Source: Dokdonella_A sp049583635 (GTDB lineage: Bacteria; Pseudomonadota; Gammaproteobacteria; Xanthomonadales; Rhodanobacteraceae). From it: a stretch of DNA of 64,000 nt. Of the stretch, positions 50,911 through 59,900 are shown one piece after another. The stretch lies in NCBI GenBank assembly GCA_049583635.1, contig JBAUWF010000066.1, positions 4,457 to 68,456 on the forward strand, in the 5' to 3' direction. The notes under the pieces were generated by a model, which was not told where the DNA came from, ran no database searches, and saw only the letters and a program-made list of their open reading frames with translations. Numbering within the stretch: the first letter of the stretch is position 1; the number at the start of each line of letters is the position of its first letter. The translations under genes and the position numbers were made by a program.

Positions 50911-51072
50911 CAAGATTCCGCATTCCGCCGAGTGGTAAATTCCTCCCAACGCCGCATTCTTCCACATCCAGTGGCACAGGAATCTGATCGCCACCTTTCC
51001 CGGCGCCGCGCCGCGTGGGAACCCTCAGGCGGCACCGTGGTCATTGCTGGAAGCGCTCAACTAAGGATCGCA

Positions 51073-52464
51073 ATGCATCGCCCCAATCCCTCTCGCAAGG
51101 CCGCACACACGATTTTCGCCGTCGGTTGTGCGCTTACCGTCAGCCTGCTCGTCGTCGCCACCAATACGCGTGCCGCCCTGCCGGCCGAGGTCGCGGGCGA
51201 GCCCATGCCGTCACTCGCACCGATGCTCGCGCGCGTGACACCTGCAGTTGTCAACATCAGCTCCAAGACGCGCGTGCGCGTACGCGATCCGTATTTCGAC
51301 GATCCATTCTTTCGCCGCTTCTTCGGCGTGCCGGAGATTCCACGCGAGCGTGTGCAACAGTCGCTCGGATCGGGCGTGGTCGTCAATGCGACGAAAGGAT
51401 ACGTGCTGACCAACAACCATGTCGTGGCGGGTGCCGATGACATCGCGGTAACACTGACCAGCGGACAAACGGTCAAAGCCAGGGTGATCGGCACCGACCC
51501 CGATTCCGATCTCGCGGTGCTGCAAATCCCGGCCGATAATCTGACCGCGTTGCCGCTGGCCGACTCATCGCAATTGCGCGTCGGCGATTTCGTCGTTGCC
51601 GTCGGCGATCCGTTCGGTCTCGGCCAGACCGTCACCTCGGGCATCGTCTCGGCTCTGCAGCGCACCGGCCTGCGTGGTGAGGGATACCAGAATTACATCC
51701 AGACCGATGCGTCGATCAATCCGGGCAACTCCGGCGGCGCGCTGGTCAACCTGCGTGGTGAGCTGGTCGGTATCAATTCGATGATCTATTCGCCGTCCGG
51801 CGGTAACGTCGGTATCGGTTTCGCGATTCCGTCGGATCTGGCCAGCGACGTCATGCGCCAACTGGTCGCTACCGGGGAAGTCAGGCGCGGTGCGCTTGGC
51901 GTCGATGCGCAGGACATTACGCCGCAGCTGGCAAAGATGCTGTCACTGAACAATCGCAAGGGTGCGGTCATCACGCGCGTTCGCAGTGGCTCGCCTGCCG
52001 AGCAGATCGGCCTCAAGCCCGGCGATACGATTGTGTCGCTTGATGGCAAACCGGTCGCAAGCGCACAGCAATTGCACAATATCGAAGGCCTGACGCCGAT
52101 CGGATCGCAGGTGAGTCTCGGCATATTGCGCGACGGCAAGCTGCTCGCGCTTGAAACCACACTCACCGCCCCTGTTGTACACACGGCAAAAGGCGCAAGC
52201 GTCGATCCACGTCTCGCCGGAGCCGAACTCGCCGATCTTGCCGACAGTCAGCACCGCAACGGCGGCGGCGTCACGGTGACGCGTGTTGCCGACGGCAGCC
52301 GTGCGTTCCGGAGCGGTCTTCGCATCGGCGATGTCATCGTTGCGGTGAACCAACAGGATATCCGGGGCACACGCGATCTCGAACGCCTTGCCGGAACCCA
52401 TCCGGGGCAATTGCTGCTGACGCTGGTGCGCGGCGACAACGCATACTTTCTCATGCTCAACTGA
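51073..52464 (+). CDS. degQ: Periplasmic trypsin-like protease, DegQ/DegP type
   Basis: A 463-residue HtrA-family protease and chaperone of the periplasm. After a signal peptide (about residues 10-35, ending TRAALPA) comes the protease domain with His116 (YVLTNNHVV), Asp146 (DSDLAVLQI) and Ser220 (INPGNSGGALV). Two PDZ domains follow (about 275-365 and 385-460). It lacks the long Q-linker of E. coli DegP, which favours DegQ, while having two PDZ domains rules out DegS. It degrades misfolded envelope proteins. AAGGATCGCA before the ATG at 51073 supports the start. It is transcribed away from nrdJa, and the next gene on its strand follows after 106 bp. Confidence 0.94.
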   Translation: MHRPNPSRKAAHTIFAVGCALTVSLLVVATNTRAALPAEVAGEPMPSLAPMLARVTPAVVNISSKTRVRVRDPYFDDPFFRRFFGVPEIPRERVQQSLGSGVVVNATKGYVLTNNHVVAGADDIAVTLTSGQTVKARVIGTDPDSDLAVLQIPADNLTALPLADSSQLRVGDFVVAVGDPFGLGQTVTSGIVSALQRTGLRGEGYQNYIQTDASINPGNSGGALVNLRGELVGINSMIYSPSGGNVGIGFAIPSDLASDVMRQLVATGEVRRGALGVDAQDITPQLAKMLSLNNRKGAVITRVRSGSPAEQIGLKPGDTIVSLDGKPVASAQQLHNIEGLTPIGSQVSLGILRDGKLLALETTLTAPVVHTAKGASVDPRLAGAELADLADSQHRNGGGVTVTRVADGSRAFRSGLRIGDVIVAVNQQDIRGTRDLERLAGTHPGQLLLTLVRGDNAYFLMLN

Positions 52465-52570
52465 ACGAATCCGCGTACGCGCCGCATCACGCGGCTGAAC
52501 GGAATTTTCGATCGTGCATGCAGGTCTGCGTGATATCGTTGCGGTGCTATCAGTCGTGGGATCCCGCGCC

Positions 52571-54010
52571 ATGCCGCGTTGCCGTTTGTCGACACTGCTC
52601 TTCGCACTGCTGTTTGCGCTGCTTTCCAGCCCGATTCCCGCGACCGCCCGAAAAGCCGTCGCGAAACCCACCCAAGCCAATCTGATCTGGCGCGGCGACA
52701 TCGTCAGCGCACGCGGGTTCATGGACGATCTGGCAAGGGCTTTCGAGAAGGCCCACAAAGGCCATGTCACGTTGCAGCCATTCAGCACGATTTCCGGAAT
52801 CGACGCGGTCGCTGCGGGCCGTGCCGACCTCGCCGGCAGTGCACGCCACGGTTACGCCAAGCGCGCCGAAGAGGCCAACCTCGATTTCATCCCGGTCGCT
52901 CTCGATGCGATCGTCGCGATTACGCATCCGCGCAATCCGGCCCACGACATCACGCTGGCACAATTGCGCAATGTGTACCTCGGCAAGATAACCAACTGGA
53001 AGGAACTCGGCGGCAACGACACGCCGATCAACCTGTATGCGATCGCCGCACCACTCGATGGCGTGGAGTTCAGTCTGCGCGCGCTGTTGTTTCACAATGG
53101 AGATCAGCGCGTCGCCGCACCGCGGCTGTATCTGAATACTGAAAAGCTGGAGGAAGGTGTCGCCATCGATCCGGCCGGGCTCGGGCTTTCCACGTTGTCG
53201 TCGACGTTTGCCAACAAGCGCGTGAAAATGCTCAACGTCGAAGGCATTGCGCCAAGCATGAGTCACGTTGCGGACGGAAGCTATCCGTTGTTCATGACGC
53301 TCTATCTCGGTGACAATGCAAAGACGCCGAATAAGCCCGAAGTCGAAGCCTTTCTCGCGTTCATCGACACCCCTGTCGCGCAGCAGACGTTGCGCAATCA
53401 CCGGCTCGTCCCGTATGCGGAGGCCGGCAATGTCGATGCACTCAAGGCCGCGCGCATCGCGCGCATCGACACCGAGCTGTTTCCGAACGGGCCGCCGAGC
53501 GCGATTGCGGGCGCAGCCGGGCCGCCCCCGCCAGAAACAATACCGACGCCCGCTGTTGCGCCGAACGCGACCGCCGAGGCGACGGCGCAGTCGCGCAGCC
53601 AGTCCGGCGCCGCGGGCGCCACCGCGACTGAACGCAAGGAAACGGCCGCCGTGAAAATGCTGGCCGGCTCCGCTGCGCCTGCGCCACCTGTCGGTCACCA
53701 CCATGCCAACCTGTCGAAACCGTCCAGGGCGCTGGCAAAGAATCCATCACACAAACCCCGCGCAAAGACGCCGGTCAAGGCGCTCGCCAGCACGCATGAC
53801 AAAGCGGCGGCGAAGACGCGCAAGCCACCTGAACGCAAGGCCAGCTTTGCCAATGTAACGGCCGCGGTCAGTCCGGCCGGTAACGCGCTCGCGAGTTTCG
53901 ACAATGTGAAGTCGGAAGCAACCGCTTCATCGAAAGCCAACCCCGGCTCGACCTTCGCGGGCGTCCGTGCCGGCGCCAGCAAGGCCACCGAAGAGGGGCA
54001 GGCACATTGA
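52571..54010 (+). CDS. PstS-like exported substrate-binding protein with low-complexity tail
   Basis: A 479-residue exported protein. The signal peptide (LSTLLFALLFALLSSPIPATA) is followed by a periplasmic binding-protein domain of the PstS-like type (about residues 35-310): LIWRGDIVSARGFMDDLARAF, ISGIDAVAAGRADLAGSAR, LDAIVAITHPRNP, then LRNVYLGKITNWKELGG, the last being a hallmark of phosphate-binding-like domains. The TSGTGA-type ligand loop of true PstS is not evident. The last 150 residues are Ala/Pro/Lys-rich and disordered (PAVAPNATAEAT, SHKPRAKTPVKAL). No pst genes are nearby, so a phosphate-uptake role is doubtful; related proteins act as secreted or surface proteins. The ATG at 52571 directly precedes the signal peptide. 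Confidence 0.8.
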   Translation: MPRCRLSTLLFALLFALLSSPIPATARKAVAKPTQANLIWRGDIVSARGFMDDLARAFEKAHKGHVTLQPFSTISGIDAVAAGRADLAGSARHGYAKRAEEANLDFIPVALDAIVAITHPRNPAHDITLAQLRNVYLGKITNWKELGGNDTPINLYAIAAPLDGVEFSLRALLFHNGDQRVAAPRLYLNTEKLEEGVAIDPAGLGLSTLSSTFANKRVKMLNVEGIAPSMSHVADGSYPLFMTLYLGDNAKTPNKPEVEAFLAFIDTPVAQQTLRNHRLVPYAEAGNVDALKAARIARIDTELFPNGPPSAIAGAAGPPPPETIPTPAVAPNATAEATAQSRSQSGAAGATATERKETAAVKMLAGSAAPAPPVGHHHANLSKPSRALAKNPSHKPRAKTPVKALASTHDKAAAKTRKPPERKASFANVTAAVSPAGNALASFDNVKSEATASSKANPGSTFAGVRAGASKATEEGQAH

Positions 54011-54314
54011 GAAAGGTACGCGTCGAATCGATGTGAGCTCCGGTGCCGGTGCAGACCCTCGCAACGCGTCTCGAGTATCTTTGCGATTGTTCTGCTAGCG
54101 ATGCAATCTTTTTGACGCCGCGTGCGCAATGACGTGGCGCGCGACATCTGCGATGCCCGCGTCGCTGATCTGGGTCGCGCGGTTGAACCCGATGGCGTGG
54201 CGTGGTCGAATGGCGCCAGGGCCGGATCTCCGCGTTCATGGTCGTGGCGATTCAACGATCCGGGGTTGCATGTAACGGCCGAAACGCAACGGATACCGCG
54301 ACGGAGGACGTGCG
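54011..54314. other. Intergenic stretch before the aminopeptidase gene
   Basis: These 304 bases follow the PstS-like gene. A 5-bp stem (54085-54089 with 54104-54108) before a T-run at 54108-54113 could be a weak terminator. No other clear signal or gene is visible. Confidence 0.45.
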
Positions 54315-55694
54315 ATGCAGGGATGGATCGGCTCTGAAAAATCCGGCACCGCCACACCGTTGCTGCTGATTGACCGGGATGGCTTCGAGGCGTTGGTCGA
54401 GAGCCTCGCAGACGACGCCCGCACCTGGTGCGCCCATCACGATTTCGCTGGCCAGGCCGGCCGGTTTCTGGCACTGCCCGGCACCCGGGGCAACATCGCG
54501 GTGGTGCTGGCCGGCTGCGATCGCGCGCACCCGTTTTATGCGCTCGCTGCACTACCATTGCTATTGCCCCCGGGCGACTACGTGCTCGACGCGCGCGGGT
54601 TGGCCGTGGACAAGGCCGAGGCCGCGCTGCATTGGGCGCTCGGCGCCTACCAGTTCGTCCGCTATCGCAAAGCACGACGGCAACCTGCCGGCCTCGTCGT
54701 CGATGCCAACGACCAGACGCGCGTTGTCGCAAGCGCGCGCGCGGCCTGCCGAGTGCGTGACCTGGTCAATACGCCGACCGAAGATCTCGGACCCGGCGAG
54801 CTGGCCGAAGCGGTACGCGAGCTCGCTGCCACGCACAGCGGCGACTACCGCGACTGGCAGGGCGATGACCTTGCGCGCGACTTTCCGGCGATCCATGCGG
54901 TCGGGCGTGCGAGCCACCGCGCACCGCGCCTGGCCATGCTCACGCACGGTCAGGCCGACGCACCGCACATCGTCCTGGTCGGCAAGGGCGTGTGCTTCGA
55001 CACCGGCGGTCTCGATCTGAAGACCGCCGACGGCATGCGCTGGATGAAAAAGGACATGGGCGGCGCGGCGCACGCGATCGCATTGGCCGGCCTGATTCTC
55101 GAATCCGGTCTGCCGGTGCGCCTGAGCCTGCTGATTCCGGCAGTCGAGAACGCGATTGCCGGCAACGCCTATCGACCCGGAGAGGTTATCCGCACGCGTA
55201 CCGGCCTCAGCGTGGAGGTGGACAACACCGATGCCGAAGGTCGACTCGTGCTGTGCGATGCGCTGGCCTTCGCAGCCGAACAGAAACCGGACCTGATCCT
55301 CGATTTCGCCACGCTGACCGGTGCAGCGCGCGTTGCGCTCGGGCCGGACCTCCCTGCGCTGTTCAGCAATCGCGACGACATCGCCGAACAACTGCTGGCC
55401 AGTGCACAGGCCACCAGCGATCCGTTATGGCGCCTGCCGCTGTGGCGTCCGTACCTGACCATGCTCGACTCAAGCATCGCTGATTTGACCAATTCGGCCA
55501 CCTCGCGGCACGCCGGCGCCATAACCGCGGCATTGTTTCTCGAACGCTTCGTGCCGGAAACCCGGGCTTGGTGCCACATCGACGTGTACGCGTGGAACGA
55601 CAGCGACAAGCCCGGCCGGCCGCGCGGCGGCGAAGCGCAGGGACTGCGCGCCTGTTTCGAGTTTCTGAAGCGTCACTACGCAGCAGTCGCGTAA
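54315..55694 (+). CDS. Leucyl aminopeptidase family (M17) metallopeptidase
   Basis: A 459-residue cytoplasmic aminopeptidase. The C-terminal catalytic domain has the M17 metal-binding residues: GKGVCFDTGGLDLK, MKKDMGGAAHAIALA, and the signature VDNTDAEGRLVLCDAL, followed by LDFATLTGAARVALG. The N-terminal 160 residues are a divergent macro-like domain. It is shorter than E. coli PepA (503 residues) and belongs with the shorter proteobacterial M17 enzymes near PepB, so I give no symbol. It releases N-terminal residues from peptides during turnover. It converges with the GFA gene; only three bases separate their stops. Confidence 0.92.
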   Translation: MQGWIGSEKSGTATPLLLIDRDGFEALVESLADDARTWCAHHDFAGQAGRFLALPGTRGNIAVVLAGCDRAHPFYALAALPLLLPPGDYVLDARGLAVDKAEAALHWALGAYQFVRYRKARRQPAGLVVDANDQTRVVASARAACRVRDLVNTPTEDLGPGELAEAVRELAATHSGDYRDWQGDDLARDFPAIHAVGRASHRAPRLAMLTHGQADAPHIVLVGKGVCFDTGGLDLKTADGMRWMKKDMGGAAHAIALAGLILESGLPVRLSLLIPAVENAIAGNAYRPGEVIRTRTGLSVEVDNTDAEGRLVLCDALAFAAEQKPDLILDFATLTGAARVALGPDLPALFSNRDDIAEQLLASAQATSDPLWRLPLWRPYLTMLDSSIADLTNSATSRHAGAITAALFLERFVPETRAWCHIDVYAWNDSDKPGRPRGGEAQGLRACFEFLKRHYAAVA

Positions 55695-55697
55695 TTT

Positions 55698-56096
55698 TCA
55701 GTCGGCACGCGACAGATCGGCGATCGCAGCCTCGCTCTCCACGCGCCGATTGTCGTCGAACGGCGCGATGTCGACGCGCTCGATCGTGGTCGGGTCGAGA
55801 CAGCGCACGTTGCCATCGATGCCATCGGGATTCGAGCGCGGAACATAGAAGCTCTTGACGCCACAATGCGTGCAGAAGCGATGCTTCGCGATGCCGGTGT
55901 TGAAGGTGTATTCGGTCAGCGCGTCCGTCCCGTCCAGCAGACGAAAGCGCGCGGCAGGCACGATCAGATGCACGAAGCCCGTCATGCGACAGATCGAACA
56001 ATTGCACTCGAGCGCCGCGATGATCGCGGACGCATCCACCTCGAAACGCACGCGGCCGCAATGACAGCCACCGCGATGCGTGACGCGCGCCGTCAT
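55698..56096 (-). CDS. GFA (Mss4-like) zinc-binding family protein
   Basis: A 132-residue protein with the GFA zinc-ligand pattern GGCHCGRVRFEV, CNCSICRMTGFVH and RFCTHCGVKSFYVPR. It ends SFYVPRSNPDGI followed by a short acidic tail. The reaction is unknown; the family name derives from a glutathione-formaldehyde enzyme whose activity most members probably do not share. Its ATG overlaps the stop of the slipin gene (ATGA), so it is translationally coupled as the last gene of an nfeD-slipin-GFA operon. That link to membrane-microdomain proteins is more informative than the family name. Confidence 0.9.
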   Translation of the reverse strand: MTARVTHRGGCHCGRVRFEVDASAIIAALECNCSICRMTGFVHLIVPAARFRLLDGTDALTEYTFNTGIAKHRFCTHCGVKSFYVPRSNPDGIDGNVRCLDPTTIERVDIAPFDDNRRVESEAAIADLSRAD

Positions 56097-56845
56097 GCGT
56101 CGCGCTTGCGGCCGAGCAACGGTTCGATCAGATCGAGCGGCAACGGGAACAGGATGGTATGGCTCTTGTCGCCGGCCACCTCGACCATCGTCTGCAGATA
56201 GCGCAACTGGATGGCCTGTGGCTGCTGCATCAGTGTCTGCGCGGCCTGCATGAGTTTCTCCGACGCCTGCAGTTCGCCTTCGGCGTTGATCACCTTGGCG
56301 CGGCGCTGGCGCTCGGCTTCGGCCTGCTTGGCGATCGCGCGGATCATGCCCTCGTCCAGATCGACCTGCTTGATCTCGACATTGGCGACCTTGATGCCCC
56401 AAGCATCGGTGTGCTGATCGAGGATCGCCTGGATGTCGTGATTGAGCTTGTCGCGCGCGGCCAGCATGTCGTCGAGCTCGTGCTGACCAAGCACCGAGCG
56501 CAGGGTGGTCTGCGCAAGCTGGCTGGTTGCCTCGTACACATCGGCGACCTGGATCACGGCTTTTTCCGGATCGATGATGCGGAAATAGATGACCGCATTG
56601 ACCTTGACCGACACGTTATCGCGCGAGATCACATCCTGCGGCGGCACCGACAACACCACGGTGCGCAGATCCATGCGCACCATCTGCTGCGCCACCGGCA
56701 GCAGGATGATGATGCCGGGTCCCTTCACCGACTGAAAACGTCCGAACAGAAAAACCACGCCACGCTCGTACTCGCGCAGTATCTTGATCGAGGACAGCAG
56801 CAACAGCGCGATCAGGACGACAACGACCGCAAGACTTGAAAACAT
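56093..56845 (-). CDS. Slipin, SPFH/stomatin-family membrane protein
   Basis: A 250-residue stomatin-like protein. An N-terminal membrane segment (about residues 3-20, LAVVVVLIALLLLSSI) is followed by the SPFH domain (ILREYERGVVFLFGRF, GPGIIILLPVAQQMVRMDLR, ISRDNVSVKVNAVIYFRI) and a charged helical coil (AKQAEAERQRRAKVINAEGE) that drives oligomerisation. It should form ring-like assemblies in membrane microdomains, working with the NfeD protein encoded upstream. GGAGA placed just before fixes the ATG at 56845 better than the ATG two codons earlier. It overlaps the downstream GFA gene by four bases. Confidence 0.93.
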   Translation of the reverse strand: MFSSLAVVVVLIALLLLSSIKILREYERGVVFLFGRFQSVKGPGIIILLPVAQQMVRMDLRTVVLSVPPQDVISRDNVSVKVNAVIYFRIIDPEKAVIQVADVYEATSQLAQTTLRSVLGQHELDDMLAARDKLNHDIQAILDQHTDAWGIKVANVEIKQVDLDEGMIRAIAKQAEAERQRRAKVINAEGELQASEKLMQAAQTLMQQPQAIQLRYLQTMVEVAGDKSHTILFPLPLDLIEPLLGRKRDA

Positions 56846-56876
56846 CAGCATTCTCCGTTGATTGAACGATTCAGCG

Positions 56877-58316
56877 TCACGCCTCCCGCACGCCGGGCAA
56901 TTCGCCAGCGCCCGCGTGATCGCGTGTGAGCGGACTGACAATGAGCGTCAGACCATCGAGCCCGGTCACGCGCACCTGTTGGCCCTTGCGAACCGGGACG
57001 GCGCTGCGCGCCTGCCAGCGCTCGCTATGCACATGCACGTCGCCCAGATCCTGGAAATCTTCTATCGCCACCGCTATGGCGCCGATCATCTGCTCGCGCC
57101 CGCTGACCACCGGCCTTTGCCGCGCTCGCAGCGCGAGCCAGATAATCCCGACCACAACCAGCGCCGCGGCAAGGCTGACGCCCACCAGCAGGGGCAGCGA
57201 GATGCCATAGCCGGGCAAATCCGTATTCATCAGTACCACCGATCCTGTCACAAACGCGATGACGCCGCCGATGCCGAGCGAACCGTAAGCCGGCACGAAA
57301 GTCTCGGCAACGATCAGAACCACGCCGAGCGCGATCAGCGCAAGCCCGGCAAAGTTCACCGGCAGCAACTGGAATGCGTACAGCGCGAGCAACAAACAGA
57401 TCGCGCCGACCACGCCGGGCAATACCGCACCCGGACTGTATCCCTCGAAGAGCAATCCATAGATGCCGAGCAGCAGCAGGATATAGGCAACCGACGGATT
57501 GGCGATGACGCCAAGAAAACGGCTGCGCCAATCCGGCGACCAGTCGTGCACCGCGACATCGCGGGTGTGCAGGACTGTAGGGCCGGTCGCGGTCACCAAA
57601 CGGCGGCCATCGATATTTTTCAGCAGGTCCGGGACGTTGTCGGTGATCAAGTCGATCACATGCATTTGCAATGCCTCGCGCGCCGGGAGGCTCGCAGCGT
57701 CGCGCACGGCCTGCTCGGCCCAGTCGGCATTGCGGTCACGCTTGGCCGCCAGAGCGCGGATATACGCGATCGCGTCGTTACGAACCTTGCGCGATTCGGC
57801 ATCCGCGGGTACCGGCGTCGCAGGCTTCGCTGCGGCGCCGGGCGCCGGTTTGCCCTTCTCGCGCTGATCCTTTTTCGAATCGCTTCCAGCTGCGCCCTGG
57901 CCGCCACCGCCGATCAACTGCACCGGCGTCGCCGCGCCGAGATTGGTGGCCGGCGCCATCGCGGCGATGTGGCAAGCGTAAAGGATATAGGTGCCGGCGC
58001 TGGCCGCGCGCGAGCCGCCGGGCGCCACGAAGCCGACGACTGGCACACCCGAGGCGAGTATGGCCTTGATGATGCGGCGCATCGCGCCATCGAGTCCGCC
58101 GGGGGTATCGATCTCGATCACGATAGCCGCCGCGGAAGCGGCGTTGGCCTTGGCGATACCGCGGGTTATGTAATCGGCGCTGGCCGGCCCGATCGCGTCG
58201 TCGAGATGCATCAGCCAGACATCGTGAACATCGCCCGTTGCCGTCTGCGCACATCGCGACGCGACTGGCACCGTGGCCAGCAAGCCCGACAGTAGAAGCA
58301 GCGACAATCTGCCCAT
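56877..58316 (-). CDS. nfeD: NfeD family membrane serine protease (ClpP-like)
   Basis: A 479-residue long-form NfeD protein. After a signal sequence comes a ClpP-like protease domain (about residues 30-230) with IEIDTPGGLDGAMR and catalytic Ser106 in GSRAASAGTY; the Lys partner should be in ESRKVRNDA. A Gly/Lys/Pro-rich insertion (about 145-175) interrupts this domain. Four or five transmembrane helices follow (about 285-400) and then a C-terminal OB-fold domain (VPVRKGQQVRVTGLDGLTL). NfeD proteases of this type cleave stomatin partners at the membrane, which fits the slipin gene 31 bp downstream. The ATG at 58316 was preferred over a GTG eight codons earlier because it leads straight into the signal peptide. 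Confidence 0.92.
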   Translation of the reverse strand: MGRLSLLLLSGLLATVPVASRCAQTATGDVHDVWLMHLDDAIGPASADYITRGIAKANAASAAAIVIEIDTPGGLDGAMRRIIKAILASGVPVVGFVAPGGSRAASAGTYILYACHIAAMAPATNLGAATPVQLIGGGGQGAAGSDSKKDQREKGKPAPGAAAKPATPVPADAESRKVRNDAIAYIRALAAKRDRNADWAEQAVRDAASLPAREALQMHVIDLITDNVPDLLKNIDGRRLVTATGPTVLHTRDVAVHDWSPDWRSRFLGVIANPSVAYILLLLGIYGLLFEGYSPGAVLPGVVGAICLLLALYAFQLLPVNFAGLALIALGVVLIVAETFVPAYGSLGIGGVIAFVTGSVVLMNTDLPGYGISLPLLVGVSLAAALVVVGIIWLALRARQRPVVSGREQMIGAIAVAIEDFQDLGDVHVHSERWQARSAVPVRKGQQVRVTGLDGLTLIVSPLTRDHAGAGELPGVREA

Positions 58317-58392
58317 GAGACCATCAGACCAGATCGGCACGCAGACGGCAAACCGCGCCGGTGTGCGGTGGCGGCCGAAACCCGCGGTTCGC

Positions 58393-58734
58393 TCAGGCAG
58401 TCAGGCGCGGTGCGGGTTTCGGCTGGGGTGCACTGCGGGCAGCGCGAGCGATGGCCCAGACGACTGCCGCGAGCAGCAACAGCGGCAACACCATTGGCAG
58501 CAATACCAGGCCGAACGTCAACGCCAACGCGCCGGCAACCAATATCATCGGGACCGCGCAGACCAGCATGACGATGCCACCGACCAGACGAAACACGAAA
58601 CCGAGCATGGCGAACGCAATCCACACTCCGATGCAAACCGCCGCGAGCGCGAGCAGCGCCGGCAGCACCGCGAGACCGGCACTGAACAGCATGAAGCCGC
58701 CGATGACGGCGCAAATCGAGAACATGAGACCCAT
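58393..58734 (-). CDS. Small multi-pass membrane protein
   Basis: A 113-residue protein that is almost wholly hydrophobic, with three to four predicted transmembrane segments (about residues 4-24, 25-45, 50-70 and 72-95) and a basic, proline-rich C-terminal tail (ARSAPQPKPAPRL). Glycine-rich stretches (VIGGFMLFSAGLAV, RLVGGIVMLV) suggest close helix packing. GGAG nine bases before the ATG at 58734 gives the start. It lies 76 bp upstream of nfeD on the same strand and may belong to the same operon, so it could be part of the slipin/NfeD membrane system; this is inference. It matches no family I recognise. Confidence 0.7.
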   Translation of the reverse strand: MGLMFSICAVIGGFMLFSAGLAVLPALLALAAVCIGVWIAFAMLGFVFRLVGGIVMLVCAVPMILVAGALALTFGLVLLPMVLPLLLLAAVVWAIARAARSAPQPKPAPRLTA

Positions 58735-58879
58735 GATCGAATCTCCAGCAGCCAGTGTGCCCATATCATAGCCCCGTGCGTTCGCTTGCGCCTGTGCAAG
58801 AGGTCACCTGCCCCGGCGTAACAACCCGCGTAAGCTATCGACAACGCATCGCCACGCGGTGTCGCCGGAATCGAACATC

Positions 58880-59707
58880 ATGGCCAAGCTCGATGTGCTC
58901 ATTCACCTGCGCCGCACCGAAGGTGACACGCCGGCAGTGCTCGCGGGTCTTGCATTGGCGAAGCGCCTGGACGCCTGGGTGCTCGGCCTGCACGTGGTGC
59001 CGATCGCTTCGGCGGCGTTCGCGACTCCCGAGGCAGTCGCCGTGCAAGTGCACCAGGCGGATCAATTTTACGAGGAAGCGCTGACGCGCGCCGCGTGGTG
59101 GCACGCCCAACTGGATCGGCATTCGCTGTCAGGCGAGTGGCAGGTATCGCAGGGCGATACCGTGGAGGCGCTGTGTCACGCCGCACGCTGGTGCGATCTG
59201 ATCGTGCTCGAACGCCCGCTGCTCAATCCCGATGCCCCGACCGGCTGGGGCCTCGTCTCACGCACCGTGTTCGGGGCCGCCACACCGGTGGTCGTGGTGC
59301 CGGAAGCGGCACGACTCGATTCGATCGGCGCACATATCCTGGTCGCATGGAACCGCAGCCGCGAATCCAGTCTCGCCATCCGCGCCGCGCTGCCGCTGCT
59401 GGTACGCGCCGAACGTGTCACCGTCCTTGCAGGCGATCCGGCCGAGGACCCGCTCGGACTGCGCTACCTACCTGCGTTCGATCTCGCCACGTGGCTGAAA
59501 CGACGCGACGTAACGACAGCCACATTCCAGCCATTCAAACCCGAGCGCAATCACGGCGCCGCAATCCTCGATGCCGCTCGCGCGGCCGGCGCGGACCTGA
59601 TCGTGATGGGCGCCTGGGGCCACTCGCGCATCAGCGAACTCGTGCTCGGCGGGGCGACACGTCATCTGTTCCAGAACAGCGAACTGCCGCTGCTGGTCGC
59701 GCATTGA
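58880..59707 (+). CDS. Universal stress protein, tandem UspA domains
   Basis: A 275-residue cytoplasmic protein with two UspA-like halves. The first (about residues 1-145) is diverged (LDVLIHLRRTEGDTPAVLAG, DLIVLERPLL, VSRTVFGAATPVVVVPE). The second (about 150-275) keeps the nucleotide-binding end: ADLIVMGAWGHSRISELVLG, then GGATRHLFQNSELPLLVAH, a GxxG-x9-G type loop. Such proteins respond to starvation or stress; the target is unknown. It diverges from the small membrane-protein gene. No strong ribosome-binding site precedes the ATG, and an upstream GTG would add seven residues. Confidence 0.9.
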   Translation: MAKLDVLIHLRRTEGDTPAVLAGLALAKRLDAWVLGLHVVPIASAAFATPEAVAVQVHQADQFYEEALTRAAWWHAQLDRHSLSGEWQVSQGDTVEALCHAARWCDLIVLERPLLNPDAPTGWGLVSRTVFGAATPVVVVPEAARLDSIGAHILVAWNRSRESSLAIRAALPLLVRAERVTVLAGDPAEDPLGLRYLPAFDLATWLKRRDVTTATFQPFKPERNHGAAILDAARAAGADLIVMGAWGHSRISELVLGGATRHLFQNSELPLLVAH

Positions 59708-59806
59708 ACGGCAGCGGAACGGATTGTGCGGAAGAAATGCACTCGGCCCCGGGTTCCTACTCCTCATGAACTGAGGCAGCCGCAATCTGTTGCCGACACG
59801 CCAATG

Positions 59807-59837
59807 AAAAACCCGGCCTGCTGCGCGCAGACCGGGC
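59807..59837 (-). terminator. Rho-independent terminator of the beta-barrel gene
   Basis: On the minus strand a stem of about 10 bp with one mismatch (arms CCCGGTCTGC and GCAGGCCGGG) is followed by TTTTTC. It lies about 65 bases beyond the stop of the outer-membrane protein gene. Confidence 0.85.
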
Positions 59838-59900
59838 GTTGCGGCGTCCCTGCCATGGACCTCCGTCGCAGCCAGCAGCACGCCCGCAGGCGTGCATCGG

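Noticed and set aside
54085..54113. Rho-independent terminator behind the PstS-like gene
   Set aside because: The stem is only 5 bp with a 14-nt loop; the T-run alone is not enough to call it.
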